The position numbers and the translations under genes were made by a program. Positions 23,446 to 34,144 of a stretch of 64,000 nucleotides of DNA are shown in pieces. The DNA comes from Allolobophora icterica (lineage: Eukaryota; Annelida; Clitellata; Crassiclitellata; Lumbricidae). Location of the stretch: contig OY744617.1 of the NCBI GenBank assembly GCA_963556255.1, positions 23,430,689-23,494,688 on the forward strand, in the 5' to 3' direction. The first letter of the stretch is position 1. The number at the start of each line of letters is the position of its first letter. Below the pieces are notes generated by a model. The model did no database searches, was not told the DNA's origin, and saw only the letters and a program-made list of their open reading frames with translations.

Positions 23446-23830
23446 ACAGAAAGACACATAGACAGACACACAGACAGGCACACATACACATAGACAGACA
23501 CACAGACAGAGACAGACACACAGACATATAGACATACACATACACAGAAGACACACAGACAGACACACATACAGATACATAGACACATAGACTAACACAC
23601 TGACAGACACACATACACACAGACAGACACACAAGCACAGAAATAGACACACAGACATATAGACAGACATACACACATACACACAGACAGACATACACAC
23701 AGACAAACTCACACAGACAAACACACAAACAGACACATGCACAAAGACAAACACATACAGACATACAGACACACAGACAGACACACACACATAGACAGGG
23801 ACAGACACACGGACACACACACACACAGAC
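23446..23830. repeat. (CACAGA)n-type microsatellite
   Basis: Degenerate CACA/GACA repeats of nearly 400 bp. Cys/Val-rich minus frames of up to 181 codons are artefacts. Confidence 0.97.
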
Positions 23831-24170
23831 AGAGAGGCCAACAGATTAGATGGCAGCAAACAGCTAATTACAAATCACCAATCAACTGTAATGACTGCCT
23901 GAATTAAACAGAAAGGCAGAAAGAAAAGGAGAGAAAAGGATCATCATGACAAGCACAATACGAACAGACGACATTACATGTACAGACAAACAGGGACACA
24001 TACAAGCATAAAGATGCACTGACACATACACACAATGAAACAAACACACAATACATGTATGTATTATATTTATGTATGCATCTGAATATTTGTATAACAT
24101 CTCTCAAGACCTTCAAGGGTTCAGACTCGATGAAAACAAGGAACCCCATCTGTTCTAGCAAGATAACCCT

Positions 24171-24625
24171 ATGGTCTAGCAAGATATACCCTACGGTCTA
24201 GCAAGATATACCCTACGGTCTAGCAAGATATACCCTATGGTCTAGCAAGATATACTCTATAGTCTAGCAAGATACATGTATACATGTACCCTATTAAGGT
24301 CTAGCAAGATATAGCGCATGGTCTAATAAGATATAGCATATGGTCTAGCAAGATATAGCGTATGGTCTAGCAAGATATAGCGTATGGTCTAGCAAGATAT
24401 AGCGTATGGTCTAGCAAGATATAGCGCATGGTCTAGCAAGATATAGCGTATGGTCTAGCAAGATATAGCGCATGGTCTAGCAAGATATAGCGCATGGTCT
24501 AGCAAGATATAGTGTATGGTCTAGCAAGATATAGCATATGGTCTAGCAAGATATAGCGTATGGTCTAGCAAGATATAGCGTATGGTCTAGCAAGATATAG
24601 CGTATGGTCTAGCAAGATATACCAT
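24171..24625. repeat. 22-bp minisatellite, about twenty units
   Basis: Unit GGTCTAGCAAGATATAGCGT plus AT, with TACCCTA variants at the left end. Units abut directly, so it is not a spaced array. Confidence 0.97.
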
Positions 24626-24631
24626 ATATGG

Positions 24632-24777
24632 AGCACATGTGACACCAAGAGGGAAAGAGCAGGTATAATATGGTTTAGTGGGCGAGGATGGTGCATGACT
24701 TTAGTCAGAGGAAGTAGATGGGGTATCAGTGGGGTATCCATCATACCTGCTCTTTCCCTCTCGACAGCACATGTGCT
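24632..24777. mobile_element. small inverted-repeat element (MITE-like)
   Basis: Arms AGCACATGTG and GAGGGAAAGAGCAGGTAT on the left are mirrored as ATACCTGCTCTTTCCCTC and CACATGTGCT on the right, with 5-7 unmatched bases between the two arm segments. Length 146 bp. No clear target duplication. Confidence 0.8.
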
Positions 24778-25242
24778 TGGGGACTCTGGGAAGCTCTAAA
24801 CAGGCACTACAATGTCTTCTTACATAACAAATACTTCTGAACAAGTTGGTATTCTGTAGGGAACTTTTCTGTCATCATCATTGTCAACCCCATCCTCCCT
24901 TTCTCGTTCTCCTCCTCCTCGCTTCCCATAATTATCTGAGCAGATATCTGCTTCACACTGGCACTCTCCATGTACAAAGTACCTGTAAAATAGTGTAAAT
25001 CATCAACAATCTAACTGTCACCCTGTTTGAATCATGAGCCCTGTAGTGCCCTCTACAGGGCTATTTTCAATGATCATTGTTCTGGAAAGTATGTATGTGT
25101 TGGTCTTTAGCCGGTGTTCGTTCACAGTTGCCGCTGGTCCCACTAGTTGCAACTCTCCGGTTCCCAATGTTCGTGATTCTGTTAGGGAGATTTTCTCTCA
25201 CTATAAACTATAAACTCATCTCTTTGAGTTTATAGTCCATAA
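24778..25242. other. no gene recognised
   Basis: Unassigned; an inverted pair TAAACTCA/TGAGTTTA is at about 25210-25232. Confidence 0.4.
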
Positions 25243-25330
25243 GTTTTGAGATACAATACAATAATGTTTGCTACTGCCCAAATTGAATTTGCACTTCTGA
25301 ACTTTGCAACAGGCATTAAGAAATGCAACT
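25243..25330 (-). mobile_element. SINE 3' tail (family A/D)
   Basis: Complement contains TTCAGAAGTGCAAATTC-type module of the shared SINE 3' end, next to ATACAATACAATAA. Confidence 0.55.
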
Positions 25331-25784
25331 TGTACCATATTCATAAAATCTGAAATCGCTGAAACACAGCTATCCAGCAAGTTGCATAGCCGTCGGACAG
25401 ATCCTTATGCATTAGCTGGAACAGTTAAGATTTCCAGTGGAAGAATGTACCAGAAAGATGGCTGAATGCATAATAATAAAGCATATCATGCTTCACCGCA
25501 AGAGAGTCTGTGACTAGGAAGTGTCACCCCAAGCGACAGAACATATCAACCGTCGACCAGCAGATAATCCAATGTCACAACATGCATGCAAGGACAGTAT
25601 TGCAGTAGCGCCGCTATGACGGACTGGACTAGGGTCATAAGGTCATGGCTGCATCTAATAATATCTTCCAATGAATGATCCTTAAATAAGGCAGCCATCG
25701 TACAGTAGAGGTTCACGTGTTATATGCCGTAGGGAAAAAACACAGACATAACATCGAGAAGACATACATATGCTATGGTCTGCT

Positions 25785-25990
25785 ATGGCTCAGTCTCGCT
25801 CTTTCGCTGTCGTGGGACCATCCCTATGGAACTCCCTTCCCTTGGTACTCCGCGGGACCCTACTTACTAGGTTCTCCCTCTATGCTGTTCGTCGTTTAAA
25901 GACTTTTCTGTTTCCGCGAGGCTCACACGCTGAGAGCGCCTCTGAATAGTTCACACTGTGAGAGGCGCTTTATAAATTCTCAGATACCAT
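25785..25990 (+). mobile_element. LINE (family C) reverse-transcriptase tail and 3' UTR
   Basis: A 54-codon open frame from 25785 to the TAG at 25947-25949 reads QSRSFAVVGPSLWNSLPLVL, then LKTFLFPRG and a terminal ESASE. This matches the last domain of CR1/L2-like reverse transcriptases and the intact copy at 48252. The 3' UTR follows with GAGAGGCGCTTTATAAATTC. The copy is 5'-truncated. Confidence 0.88.
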
Positions 25991-27188
25991 ACCATGCCAT
26001 ATGCACTTGGTAATTGACAGATAGACAAATTTCACACATCTTTTGTTTATCTTCACAGAACAAAGGGGAGATCATTCTGCTTTTAGCTTCTGGGCAGCAG
26101 CAAACCGTAAACCCTTGTATTCGTAATCATAAACTTCAAATTTCTTACGTGCTACTCAAACGCTACACACAGAGCACAAACTCATTCACGAGCAATCGAG
26201 CACTGTCCTGTCAGAAGGGTTTTCCAGCGATAAGAAGTGAAGAAAAACATTCCGGTTGCTAGGAAACCAGAAAGAGAAGATGGCAGAGAACACTCCTGTG
26301 CAGCAGTGTTTACTTCCAACTTGATGGTGCTACAAAAATCATGTGTGACCAGGTTTCTAAGGTCGATTTTACCATAACCGCTGATCAGACGAAGCCTAAC
26401 ATTACTAGATTTAAAGGCAGGCATTCTACAAAATGGATGTGTCCACTCATACACAAATGCATCACATACACCGATTGCAACCTTCATCAAAACAAGACGT
26501 GAATTAAACCTTGAAATCAATGTACAGCATCTACCAGCTATTTCTGGCACTTGACGACGGACAAAAACGAGCCGAGCAAGTGAGCAATGCTGAGCTCTAC
26601 AATTACACCCGACTAATGCTACTACTGGAAAGCCACTGTCCACTGTAAAAGCTGTCAAGATCAGTATACACATCCCTAAGCATTGATTGACGGAGGCAAG
26701 TTCTCTCTTCTTACGGCAAACACCGTCGTTAGCGGCGCGTGAGACAGAGGAGGAAATGCCTGCTGCATCGTCTTACTCAGACGCTCGTTTGCTTTGTAAC
26801 TGAAGGGTGTGCAAGCGGTCTGGGATGCCTGCAGTTGTTGTTTCTTGTTTCAAACTGAAGACATTTACTTCCACTAGTTCTGTCATTAGTTTTCACATAA
26901 TCAGTATTATTATTATTAATATAATTATTTATTATTATTTTACGTCACGTCACACAGAGGGAATTTTAACATTCATAAATATCTTGCCTTGTCTTCAGAT
27001 ATCTTTGTTCCATAGGTTGGCCACACCACAAACCATCCATCTCTTGTTGATTCTACCCTCTGCTGTCCTCAATAATTAACACATAGTTAATCCCATTCAA
27101 GTTCTTATGCTCTCAGTTCAGGTTGTTCTTGGTTTTCTCCAAGCTCACGATCCAGATGTTCTACCCTGCATTATACGTTTCTACCGAA
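25991..27188. other. unassigned, with a long minus-strand open frame
   Basis: The minus frame ending at 26182 is open for about 196 codons back to 26770, with 163 codons from the first ATG (26673). No motif or family was recognised. A CpG-rich patch at 26690-26800 contains an alternative minus ATG at 26768, with a donor TTTGCC|GTAAGA 54 bp later. The coding status is undecided. Confidence 0.25.
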
Positions 27189-27433
27189 CAGTGGTTCCCA
27201 AGCTAGGTACTGCGGCACCAGTGTGCCGTGAAGCTGCTCTAGGAGTGCCACGCTGGATATCTGAACAGCTTTTTCTGTTAAACAATGTGAAAAACTACCA
27301 ATTATCACGACTGACATAGACCTATAACCTTTTTAAAACTTAAAGCAGTGTAGTAATAGTTGCAGGCTGGATGTCGTTGACTGAAAGACGTTTAGTAGGG
27401 GCGCCTTGCTCTGAAAAAGGTTGGGAAACACTG
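27189..27433 (+). mobile_element. hAT-like MITE, family 5
   Basis: Ends CAGTGGTTCCCAAGC and, complemented, CAGTGTTTCCCAACC, with TGCGGCACC near the left end. 245 bp. I could not see an 8-bp duplication, so one flank may have changed. Confidence 0.75.
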
Positions 27434-27442
27434 CCCCAGACA

Positions 27443-27443
27443 G

Positions 27444-27510
<67 letters not shown>

Positions 27511-27511
27511 G
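27443..27511. repeat. (CAAT)n microsatellite, likely LINE tail
   Basis: About 17 CAAT units. It is the complement of the ATTG tails seen on LINE ends and sits next to TTTATAGCGCATCTT. Confidence 0.9.
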
Positions 27512-27514
27512 TCA

Positions 27515-27831
27515 CCGCATCAGTTTAAGAACAGGTTTATAGCGCATCTTATGTCTAAAATAAACTAGAGATTATATTGGACTTGAATTGTGTTAAGCAA
27601 GTTTCTCTCCTGTTGAATTGAGTAAAGTACTGGTAAGCTCCTGATTGTAGAACTGGTCAATAGCTCACCCTCCTCCTCACTTTGCATCAGTTTAAGAACA
27701 GGTTTAAAGCGCATCTTATGTCTAAAATAAACTAGAGATTATATTGGACTTGAACTGTGTTAAGCAAGTTTCTCTGCTGTTGAATCGAGTAAAGTGCTTG
27801 TAAGCTCCTGATTGTAGAACTGGTCAATAGA
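27515..27831 (+). repeat. 166-bp tandem duplication
   Basis: A block starting CATCAGTTTAAGAACAGGTT and ending GTAGAACTGGTCAATAG occurs at about 27519-27663 and 27685-27831 with few differences. Confidence 0.93.
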
Positions 27832-27984
27832 AATGTTTCGCTGCCAAACAAACTAAAGAATTTTTTAAAATAAACAACATTGATGGTCATGTTTCATATT
27901 TAAAATCTGTGTGAAATATAAATATTGTCAAAACGATGTGTAATTGCTAATCATTGTATAAATTAGACTGACTGTTACACACTT

Positions 27985-28142
27985 GTATTAGGGCTACCTT
28001 GTTAGCGGAACCTTAGTTCCTTAGGGTATTACCCTTTGTCACTGAAACTGTACATGTTTCTTTGATGCAATATGTAAACATTGTTTACTTGGAAATGAGG
28101 CAGTGAACAATAAAACTGATTGATTGATTGATTGATTGATTG
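27985..28142 (+). mobile_element. LINE 3' end with terminal hairpin (copy B)
   Basis: Hairpin GGAAC/GTTCC (28007-28020, loop CTTA), then TTAGGGTATTACCC, AATAAA at 28109-28114 and a (GATT)n tail. Confidence 0.7.
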
Positions 28143-28359
28143 TTAACCAATTTTAAACAGTGTTTACAAATAAACAGTTTTTTCATTGTTAGGTAACAAG
28201 GGGGACCATGAAGGGACAAAAAATCCCGCTAAGTTAGGGTCACCTATGTATTGGTTTGTTCCTCAAATTGTTGACACAAAACAGTGGAGGAACTCTGTCA
28301 AATGTCAACTCTGAATGGGAATCCATCGGTTACGCTCTTCACGTGTGTACCCGCCCATC

Positions 28360-28455
28360 AGTGCTCACTCTTTCAGTTTAATCTGAGCGCTGTTTTGCTG
28401 ACCGATGAGTCTATCTTGAAGTGGTGCTATATAAATTTGCAATTACAATTACTGA
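28360..28455 (+). mobile_element. LINE 3' end remnant (family C-like)
   Basis: TGAGCGCTGTTTTGCTGACC, then GGTGCTATATAAATTTGCAA and TTACAATTAC tail. Confidence 0.5.
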
Positions 28456-28689
28456 TGAACTCATTGTTCTTAAAGACTTCAACGTCACTGACTGTGACTA
28501 CGAATTAAAAGTCTGCAGTGAGCTAGTGGCTTGAAGATATTAAGTGCCTGGATAACTACCTTGCTAACCGATGGAAATTTCAGATCTTGTATATTTCCAT
28601 AGACAAAATTTATTCACACAGTAAAAAATCTTGTACTTTTCCATGCACAAAATTGCATAAGGTAACTCAGCTTTATTCATCAGCGCTCA

Positions 28690-28820
28690 ACTGAATTAAA
28701 CCTGGATGAGCGCCTCTGAATAGTTATTCACTCATTCACTCATTCAGAACTATATAAATGCTCTGAATGAGTGAATGAGTGAATGAACGAATGAGTGAAT
28801 GAATGAATGAAAAAATGACT
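28690..28820 (+). mobile_element. LINE (family C) 3' end with (TGAA)n tail
   Basis: GAGCGCCTCTGAATAG (stop region), an inverted TCATTCACTCATTC stretch and a long GAATGAGTGAATGAA tail. Confidence 0.65.
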
Positions 28821-29920
28821 GAATGAGCCATGCATGATCTTGCATCAGTTTCAATGCCGAGTCTAAGCAGCTACGCAATAAAAATGTAATTAAAAAGCAG
28901 TCAGTTTGATTCTGCCAAACACTGAATTAGATCTATCAGGATAAGAAAATTTAATAATTTCAGTTTGGAGATGAGGTTAAGAAATCCTTGATATGGGACC
29001 AAAAAATGCGCTCGTCAACTGCAACAGTTTCAAAATAAAGAGCAGAAGCGAAAAGACAACTTTACGAAATCAAAGACCAAAATCCTAAATGAACTGTCCG
29101 CCCATTTATCGTGAATCAATACTGAATTCAATGACCTGAAAAAGTGCACTGATGAAGTAAAGACCAGCCAACAAAATCTTTACTGCATAAATATTGAGCG
29201 ACAGACTCTCGCACACAGCCAACACCATACATCTTATTTGGCGTACAAAACACCACGAACAAAGACATAGAACATCTGTGGGCATAGAACCGTCACAGCA
29301 ACGACTCGGCATGTTCAAGACAATAATCTCTTTGATTGTTCACGTATTCACACCCGACCTGACAATTAAATTCATTGGGATGATTTCATTGAAGCGTTAA
29401 GTACACATTTTGAAGTGTTGTTATTTCTTCATTGCGTTTGTTGAGTTCAGTGACCTGGTGCTCGATGTTACACGTATTTTGTGTAATTTTATTTCATACC
29501 AACATAAGACTAGACAGCATTGGAATTCAACAAATCTCGTTCATTGGGTAATGGATTCGAGAATAAAATGCAGAACAAAAACTGCATAGCTGAGAAAATC
29601 ACACTCTCAGTTCTGCACGGTCACTTCAGAATTGTTCAACCAGCATAGACGCTGATCTCTAAAGATTCCAAAGAGTGCAGCTCCTCCAGTAAATGACGCC
29701 TAGGGATACCTGAGTCTCTGAGAGCAAGCATCCACTTAATGGGTGTAACTGTTCCCTGTAAGTGTGGTACCCGTTTGCAACACTTCAACATGCACAATAA
29801 TAACAGGTACAACATATTCTACTAAGACATATGGGCTGTCAACTCAGGACAGGTTTTTAGACATAATTTGCGATGTATATAGTTATATAACATGCACTTT
29901 AGAAAATTCATATAATACAA
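28821..29920. other. no gene recognised
   Basis: Mixed-composition sequence without a recognised repeat. Overlapping frames at 29106-29400 on opposite strands have no support. Confidence 0.4.
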
Positions 29921-30228
29921 ATAATAAATAATAATAATAACAATTATAATAATAATAATTGCACCAGTCCGACAAAACTCCGTGGGCCCATATGTGCCAT
30001 GACGCCTCCTGGTGAGAGGAACAACCCGAGTAAATTTTGCATTGATGGCAGTGCTCGTGAATAAGCTAGTGCCCTGCACTGAACTCATCATCATAATAAA
30101 AAAAAATATAAAATAATAATAATAATAATAATTAAAGGCACTTTTCCCACACTTAATTTTTTTTTAAATCCTGAGGGATCCTTGATGCCTCGGGTAAAAA
30201 AAAAATAATAAATTATAATAATAATAAT

Positions 30229-30296
<68 letters not shown>

Positions 30297-30440
30297 TAAT
30301 AATAATAATAATAGCCTGAGGGAACAGAACTACATCGTGTGCAAAAGAAATAATAATTGAAGTCCTTGAGGGCCATAAATAATAATAATAATAATAACAA
30401 TAATAATAAATAATAAACAACAATAATAAATAATAATGTC
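29921..30440. repeat. (AAT)n microsatellite cluster with interruptions
   Basis: AAT runs at 29921-29960, 30110-30135, 30205-30315 and 30380-30438, separated by short unique sequence. A family F-like LINE end lies at about 30030-30080 (AGTGCTCGTGAATAAGCTAG). Confidence 0.93.
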
Positions 30441-30829
30441 TGTACGTGGATATTTGCACAGTAGGCTTACCTTACAGAACCTCTCAAAGGCGCTGACATT
30501 CACCAGAGCTGTCCTTTGTCAGCCATTAATACCTGTCGCCATCTGGTGAATGTTTCTTCAGAATTTAGCTAATGCAAAGTCTTATGGCTGAGGCGTACAG
30601 ATCCAGCCTTAGGCGCACAGTCGCACAAATGAAAAGAAAGAAGCTAGACAGCCCCAATTGTTTGCCCTAAACTGCCCATCTGATATTCTGACCTAATCTA
30701 ATTTTAGACCTACACAGCACTCCAGAATAGATTCATAAATTGGGTCAGTCAAAAGGTCAGCTGGATGCGACAGAAAGGCAGCCAAAGGTGGATGCACGTC
30801 CAGAAACAGAAACGTTTCGAGTCATCTGG
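30441..30829. other. no gene recognised; short hairpin
   Basis: A 12-bp perfect inverted repeat ACATTCACCAGA/TCTGGTGAATGT lies at about 30499-30553. Otherwise unassigned. Confidence 0.4.
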
Positions 30830-31195
30830 ACACGACACGGTCAGGCCCGGTTCGTCCATATGGGCAACTGGGCAGCCGCCCAGGGCCGCCGATTTTTAGG
30901 GGCCGCCAATTTTCCATTTTTCAAAAAAAATTTAATTATTATTCGTAAAAAGAGGTGAATGACTAAAAAAAGGTCAACTTTTTTGTGCTTAGGGCCGCCG
31001 GTTTGCCTAGGGCCGCCGATCTGCCCAGGGCCGCCAAATGTCTTGAGCCGGGCCTGGACACGGTAGCTGATTGGCTACAGCGCTCACTTTGTAACCTGCT
31101 GAGTACAGGTTTGAGCCTTCCCTGAGATCGTTGCTGTATAGTGACTTTGAGCAAGTCCTTCACTCACAATTGCTCAGTGCCATCAATTGATGCTT
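30830..31195 (+). mobile_element. family A SINE interrupted by a MITE
   Basis: The SINE head GGACACGGTAGCTGATTGG, core GACTTTGAGCAAGTCCTTCA and tail TCAATTGATGC are split by the MITE at 30842-31056, whose target duplication GACACGGT lies in the SINE head. This fixes the order: the SINE came first. Confidence 0.85.
30842..31056. mobile_element. hAT-like MITE, family 6, inside a SINE
   Basis: Ends CAGGCCCGGTTC and, complemented, CAGGCCCGGCTC. Perfect 8-bp duplication GACACGGT at 30834-30841 and 31057-31064. 215 bp with several GGGCCGCC boxes. Confidence 0.95.
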
Positions 31196-31215
31196 GTCAT
31201 TAGACAGCTGTCCTT

Positions 31216-31282
31216 AACACTTTAATGGTCCAAGTGTACTAAAAGCGACTGAGAAACCAATGCAGCTCGTCATTAGAGTGTT
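31216..31282 (-). mobile_element. about 65-bp quasi-palindromic mini-element, copy 1
   Basis: Ends AACACTTTAATGG and TCATTAGAGTGTT are inverted. The middle holds TGTACTAAAAGCGACTGAGA. Other copies: 55547, 58321 and 63796. Confidence 0.8.
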
Positions 31283-31861
31283 AATAAATACATAATAAAT
31301 AAATAAATTCATTACACAAATCCTTGATTTGCCATATTAAAACACAATTTTTAACAGTTACCACCGTTGACGATGCCTCCTAACCAAGTTCATAAACATG
31401 GTAAGAGTGCAACAGCATTTCATCACAGCCTTCAGGCATTTCAGGCCTTAAAGCCAAGTTTGTTGTAGAAAATTGGCAGTTTTTTGTAAGGTTATGCAAG
31501 TATTGGAGAAAGCTGTTTGTATCCTGTTCAAATGTTGCATTGTTTCAGATGGTTAATAAAAGAACAAATGTATAGCCTTACTTTGTCCTACCTTGATTAG
31601 CTCTACCTTGCCATTTTATTTATTTATTTTATATTTACTGCACACTTAATGTCAGTTAATCTGAATATATAAGGTGTAAGATAACTTATCCATGCTTCAA
31701 AGAATATATCTACATACAGACCACAACTGTAGCATAGCTTGGATCAATGGAGCTACCGAGCCAGATCTAAAATCTGGTGTAGCACATGATGCCAAAATAC
31801 GCCTTTGCCCAAATCGCGCAGTTTAATCCCTTACTTCAGTTTCTACCACAGAAGTACTGGT
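31283..31861. other. no gene recognised
   Basis: AT-rich unassigned sequence. Confidence 0.4.
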
Positions 31862-32155
31862 GTGCACGATAATCTAGTGGTTAACACGCTTGACTGTCAA
31901 CCGAGAGGTCGAGGATTCAAATCCCTAGCAAGGAAAACGTTTTCCCGAGATTTCTCCTGCACCTTGGCATATGCCACATAGCCAACTCAGCTATAAAGAG
32001 TACACTCACCATACACTGTTGGTGGAAAGATGAGATAGTGAGGGAGAGGACTGGCCACCTGCCTCCATATGCCGAGGCTAAGAAAATGAAGTTGTTAACA
32101 CTTCATACCTATGACTGCCTCTCAGGCTATCTCAAGGAACAACTCTTCTTCTGTA
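31862..32155 (+). mobile_element. tRNA-Asp-like SINE (family B), full length
   Basis: Head GATAATCTAGTGGTTAACAC, anticodon GTC, B box AGGATTCAAATCCC; body with GTACACTCACCATACACTGT; ends near CTCTTCTTC. Best copy for the tRNA-Asp origin of the family. Confidence 0.88.
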
Positions 32156-32473
32156 GTTCCTACCCTAATGCCTGGTAAATCATTTTGGATGGTGGTTCAA
32201 ATGTACACAGAAAAACCATAAATGTTTTAGGTAGCTATGCAACAGACAGAATGAAAACGTGACAGACCTTGGCAGAGCGTTGGGCTGTTGGAAGAGAAGC
32301 CGTTGTCACGACAATGGCAGACGTAGGACCCAATCGTGTTCTCACAGACAGCACCGAATGATGGACACATGCCAATCAAACACTCATCCACATCTGAATC
32401 ACCAATTCAAACCAAAGACATCAAATTCACCAACAGTTAACATAGAAGTAATAATACTTTCATGTTATCATCA
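32156..32473. other. no gene recognised
   Basis: Unassigned. Confidence 0.4.
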
Positions 32474-32675
32474 TCATTATTATTATTATTATTATTATTT
32501 TTACATTATTATTCTTTTAAAATCATTATTATTAATTATTATTATCATTATTTATTTTTTTGGCCCCGGGGTATCAAGGATCCCCCAGGTAGATAAAAAA
32601 ATTGTCCGGACACATATGATAAAATAAAAAATTAATCTTGGAACGGCCGAGCGAGTATTATTATTATTATTATTT
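32474..32675. repeat. (ATT)n microsatellites
   Basis: ATT runs at 32474-32560 and 32657-32672 around a short unique piece. Confidence 0.9.
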
Positions 32676-32885
32676 GCTATTACAAAATTTTTTAACACCG
32701 CAGAGTCACACAGAAATGTGAATCTGAGGTGTGGTTAGTCAGTCGCCAGGTGTTAAGAGCAGTTAGATATCCATATGTTTGAAAACCAATGAGATATAGT
32801 GAGTTTTGAGGCATTTCTTAAAGGAAAAGAGTAGTAAATGGTATGTTTACAAAAATGTATTAATGAAATGTGTCAGTACAAAAAA

Positions 32886-33417
32886 ACGCGCGGAGTATGA
32901 GGAAGAGGATTATGAGGAAGAGGATTATGAGGAAGAGGAGTGTGAGGAAGAAGAGAATGAGGTACAGGAGTATTAGGAAAATAATTATGAGGAAGAGGAT
33001 TATAAGGAAGAGGAGCATGAGGAAGAGGATTATGAGGAAAAGGAGTATGAGGAAGTGGATTATGAGGAAGAGGATTATGAGGAAGAGGAGCAAGAGGAGG
33101 AAGAGAATGAGGTATAGGAGTATTAGGAAGAGAATTATGAGGAGGAGGATCATAAGGAACAGGAGTATGAGGAAGAGGATTATGAGGAAAAGGAGTATGA
33201 GGAAGTGGATTATGAGGAAGAGGAGAAAGAGGAGGTAGAGGAAAAGGAGGAAGAAGAGGAGGAAGAGGAGTATGCGGAAGAGGAGGATGAGGAAAACGAG
33301 GATGAGGGAGAGGAGGATAAGGAAGAGGATGATGAGAAAGAGGAGTATGAGGAAGAGGAGTATGAGGAAAAGGAGGAGGAAAAGGAGGAGGAAGAGGAGG
33401 ATGAGGAAGAGCAGTCC
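32886..33417 (+). repeat. polypurine minisatellite (GAGGAAGAGGATTAT-type)
   Basis: Units of about 15 bp, TATGAGGAAGAGGAT and variants, fill over 500 bp; the plus strand is nearly all purine. Larger blocks of about 150 bp repeat inside it. A Glu-rich plus frame (33205-33477) continues into the flank, but the same frame is broken by stops further left, so coding is unlikely. The minus-strand Leu/Ile/Phe and Pro/His frames are its complement. Confidence 0.93.
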
Positions 33418-33557
33418 CTAAAGCTAATCCTGAAAGATAGGTACAGGTATGAACTGCTAGCACCATCATTTTCTTAACCTCTGCATATATAGGTGGCAAG
33501 CATTCCTCTCCCATGCTGTCAGATTCTCCTCCTGAGAATTAGTACATTCAGTGTATT

Positions 33558-33804
33558 CAGTGCTTTTTTTTGGGAAAAAAGGTTCCGGAACGGAGTAATT
33601 ATGGACGGGCTAAAAGCCCGAGAAAAACGGGATTGGGGGTTGGGTGTGGTCTCAATAAACACTGAAAACAGTTCAAAACACTGAAATAAAATAAAAATAG
33701 CTAAATTATTGTTTTTATTTTTAAAATAAATAAATTATCTTTTAGTACCTGAAAAAAGGTGCCGGAACGCCGTACCGGCGCTTTCCGGCTGAAAAAAAGC
33801 ACTG
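33558..33804. mobile_element. hAT-like MITE, family 7
   Basis: Ends CAGTGCTTTTTTTTGGG and, complemented, CAGTGCTTTTTTTCAGC. Perfect 8-bp duplication AGTGTATT at 33550-33557 and 33805-33812. 247 bp; CCGGAAC boxes lie near both ends. Confidence 0.95.
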
Positions 33805-33812
33805 AGTGTATT

Positions 33813-33991
33813 CCATGTATCCTTAGCTGAACCTGATGCTGTACGAGAGGCATAACTCACACTAAACAGCAAATGATTGTCAATTCACCCAGTCTAAGAA
33901 TCATCTACGATCAATAAATAAATGAATAATGGGAAGACAGTACTGACGTGTCTTTGGGAATGACTTTAGAATGCCCTCCTAACATACTTAC
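33813..33991 (-). other. probable intron downstream of the cysteine-rich exon
   Basis: Non-coding sequence after the donor at 33991; continues left through repeats. Confidence 0.4.
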
Positions 33992-34144
33992 CAACACATA
34001 AACCATCCTGCAGGGTGAATCCTCGTTCACAGACGCACTGGTCCGTCGCTGCATCACATCCAGCCAAGTTTTGCACATAGGCGTTTGGACAGAGCAGGGA
34101 TCCGGAGCAAGGCAGGCCTTCAGTGGGACCTGCATCCGGCAAAT
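33992..34144 (-). CDS. internal exon encoding a six-cysteine EB/EGF-like module
   Basis: The minus strand has an acceptor TCTGTTTTTGTGCAG (34145-34159) and a consensus donor GTTG|GTAAGTATG (GT at 33990-33991). The 153-bp exon starts and ends in phase 1, the usual arrangement for shuffled extracellular modules. Its 50 full codons hold six cysteines spaced C-x5-C-x10-C-x6-C-x1-C-x10-C. The CVCERGFTLQDGLCV segment matches the C-x-C-x2-G-[FY]-x4-6-G-x-C ending typical of EB and EGF-like modules. Role: a repeat in a secreted or membrane protein; the parent gene is not identifiable. The 184-bp candidate exon at 37157 lies upstream in compatible phase. Another frame is also open, but only this one gives a cysteine module. 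Confidence 0.7.

Noticed and set aside
24171..24640. CRISPR-like regular repeats
   Set aside because: Units abut with no spacers, and the context is eukaryotic. It is an ordinary minisatellite.
30441..30560. Minus-strand exon with donor GTAAGC at about 30470
   Set aside because: All three frames after the nearest acceptor contain stops, and a small hairpin explains the motif.
31862..31935. tRNA-Asp gene
   Set aside because: Followed by the family B SINE body and tail; acceptor stem imperfect.
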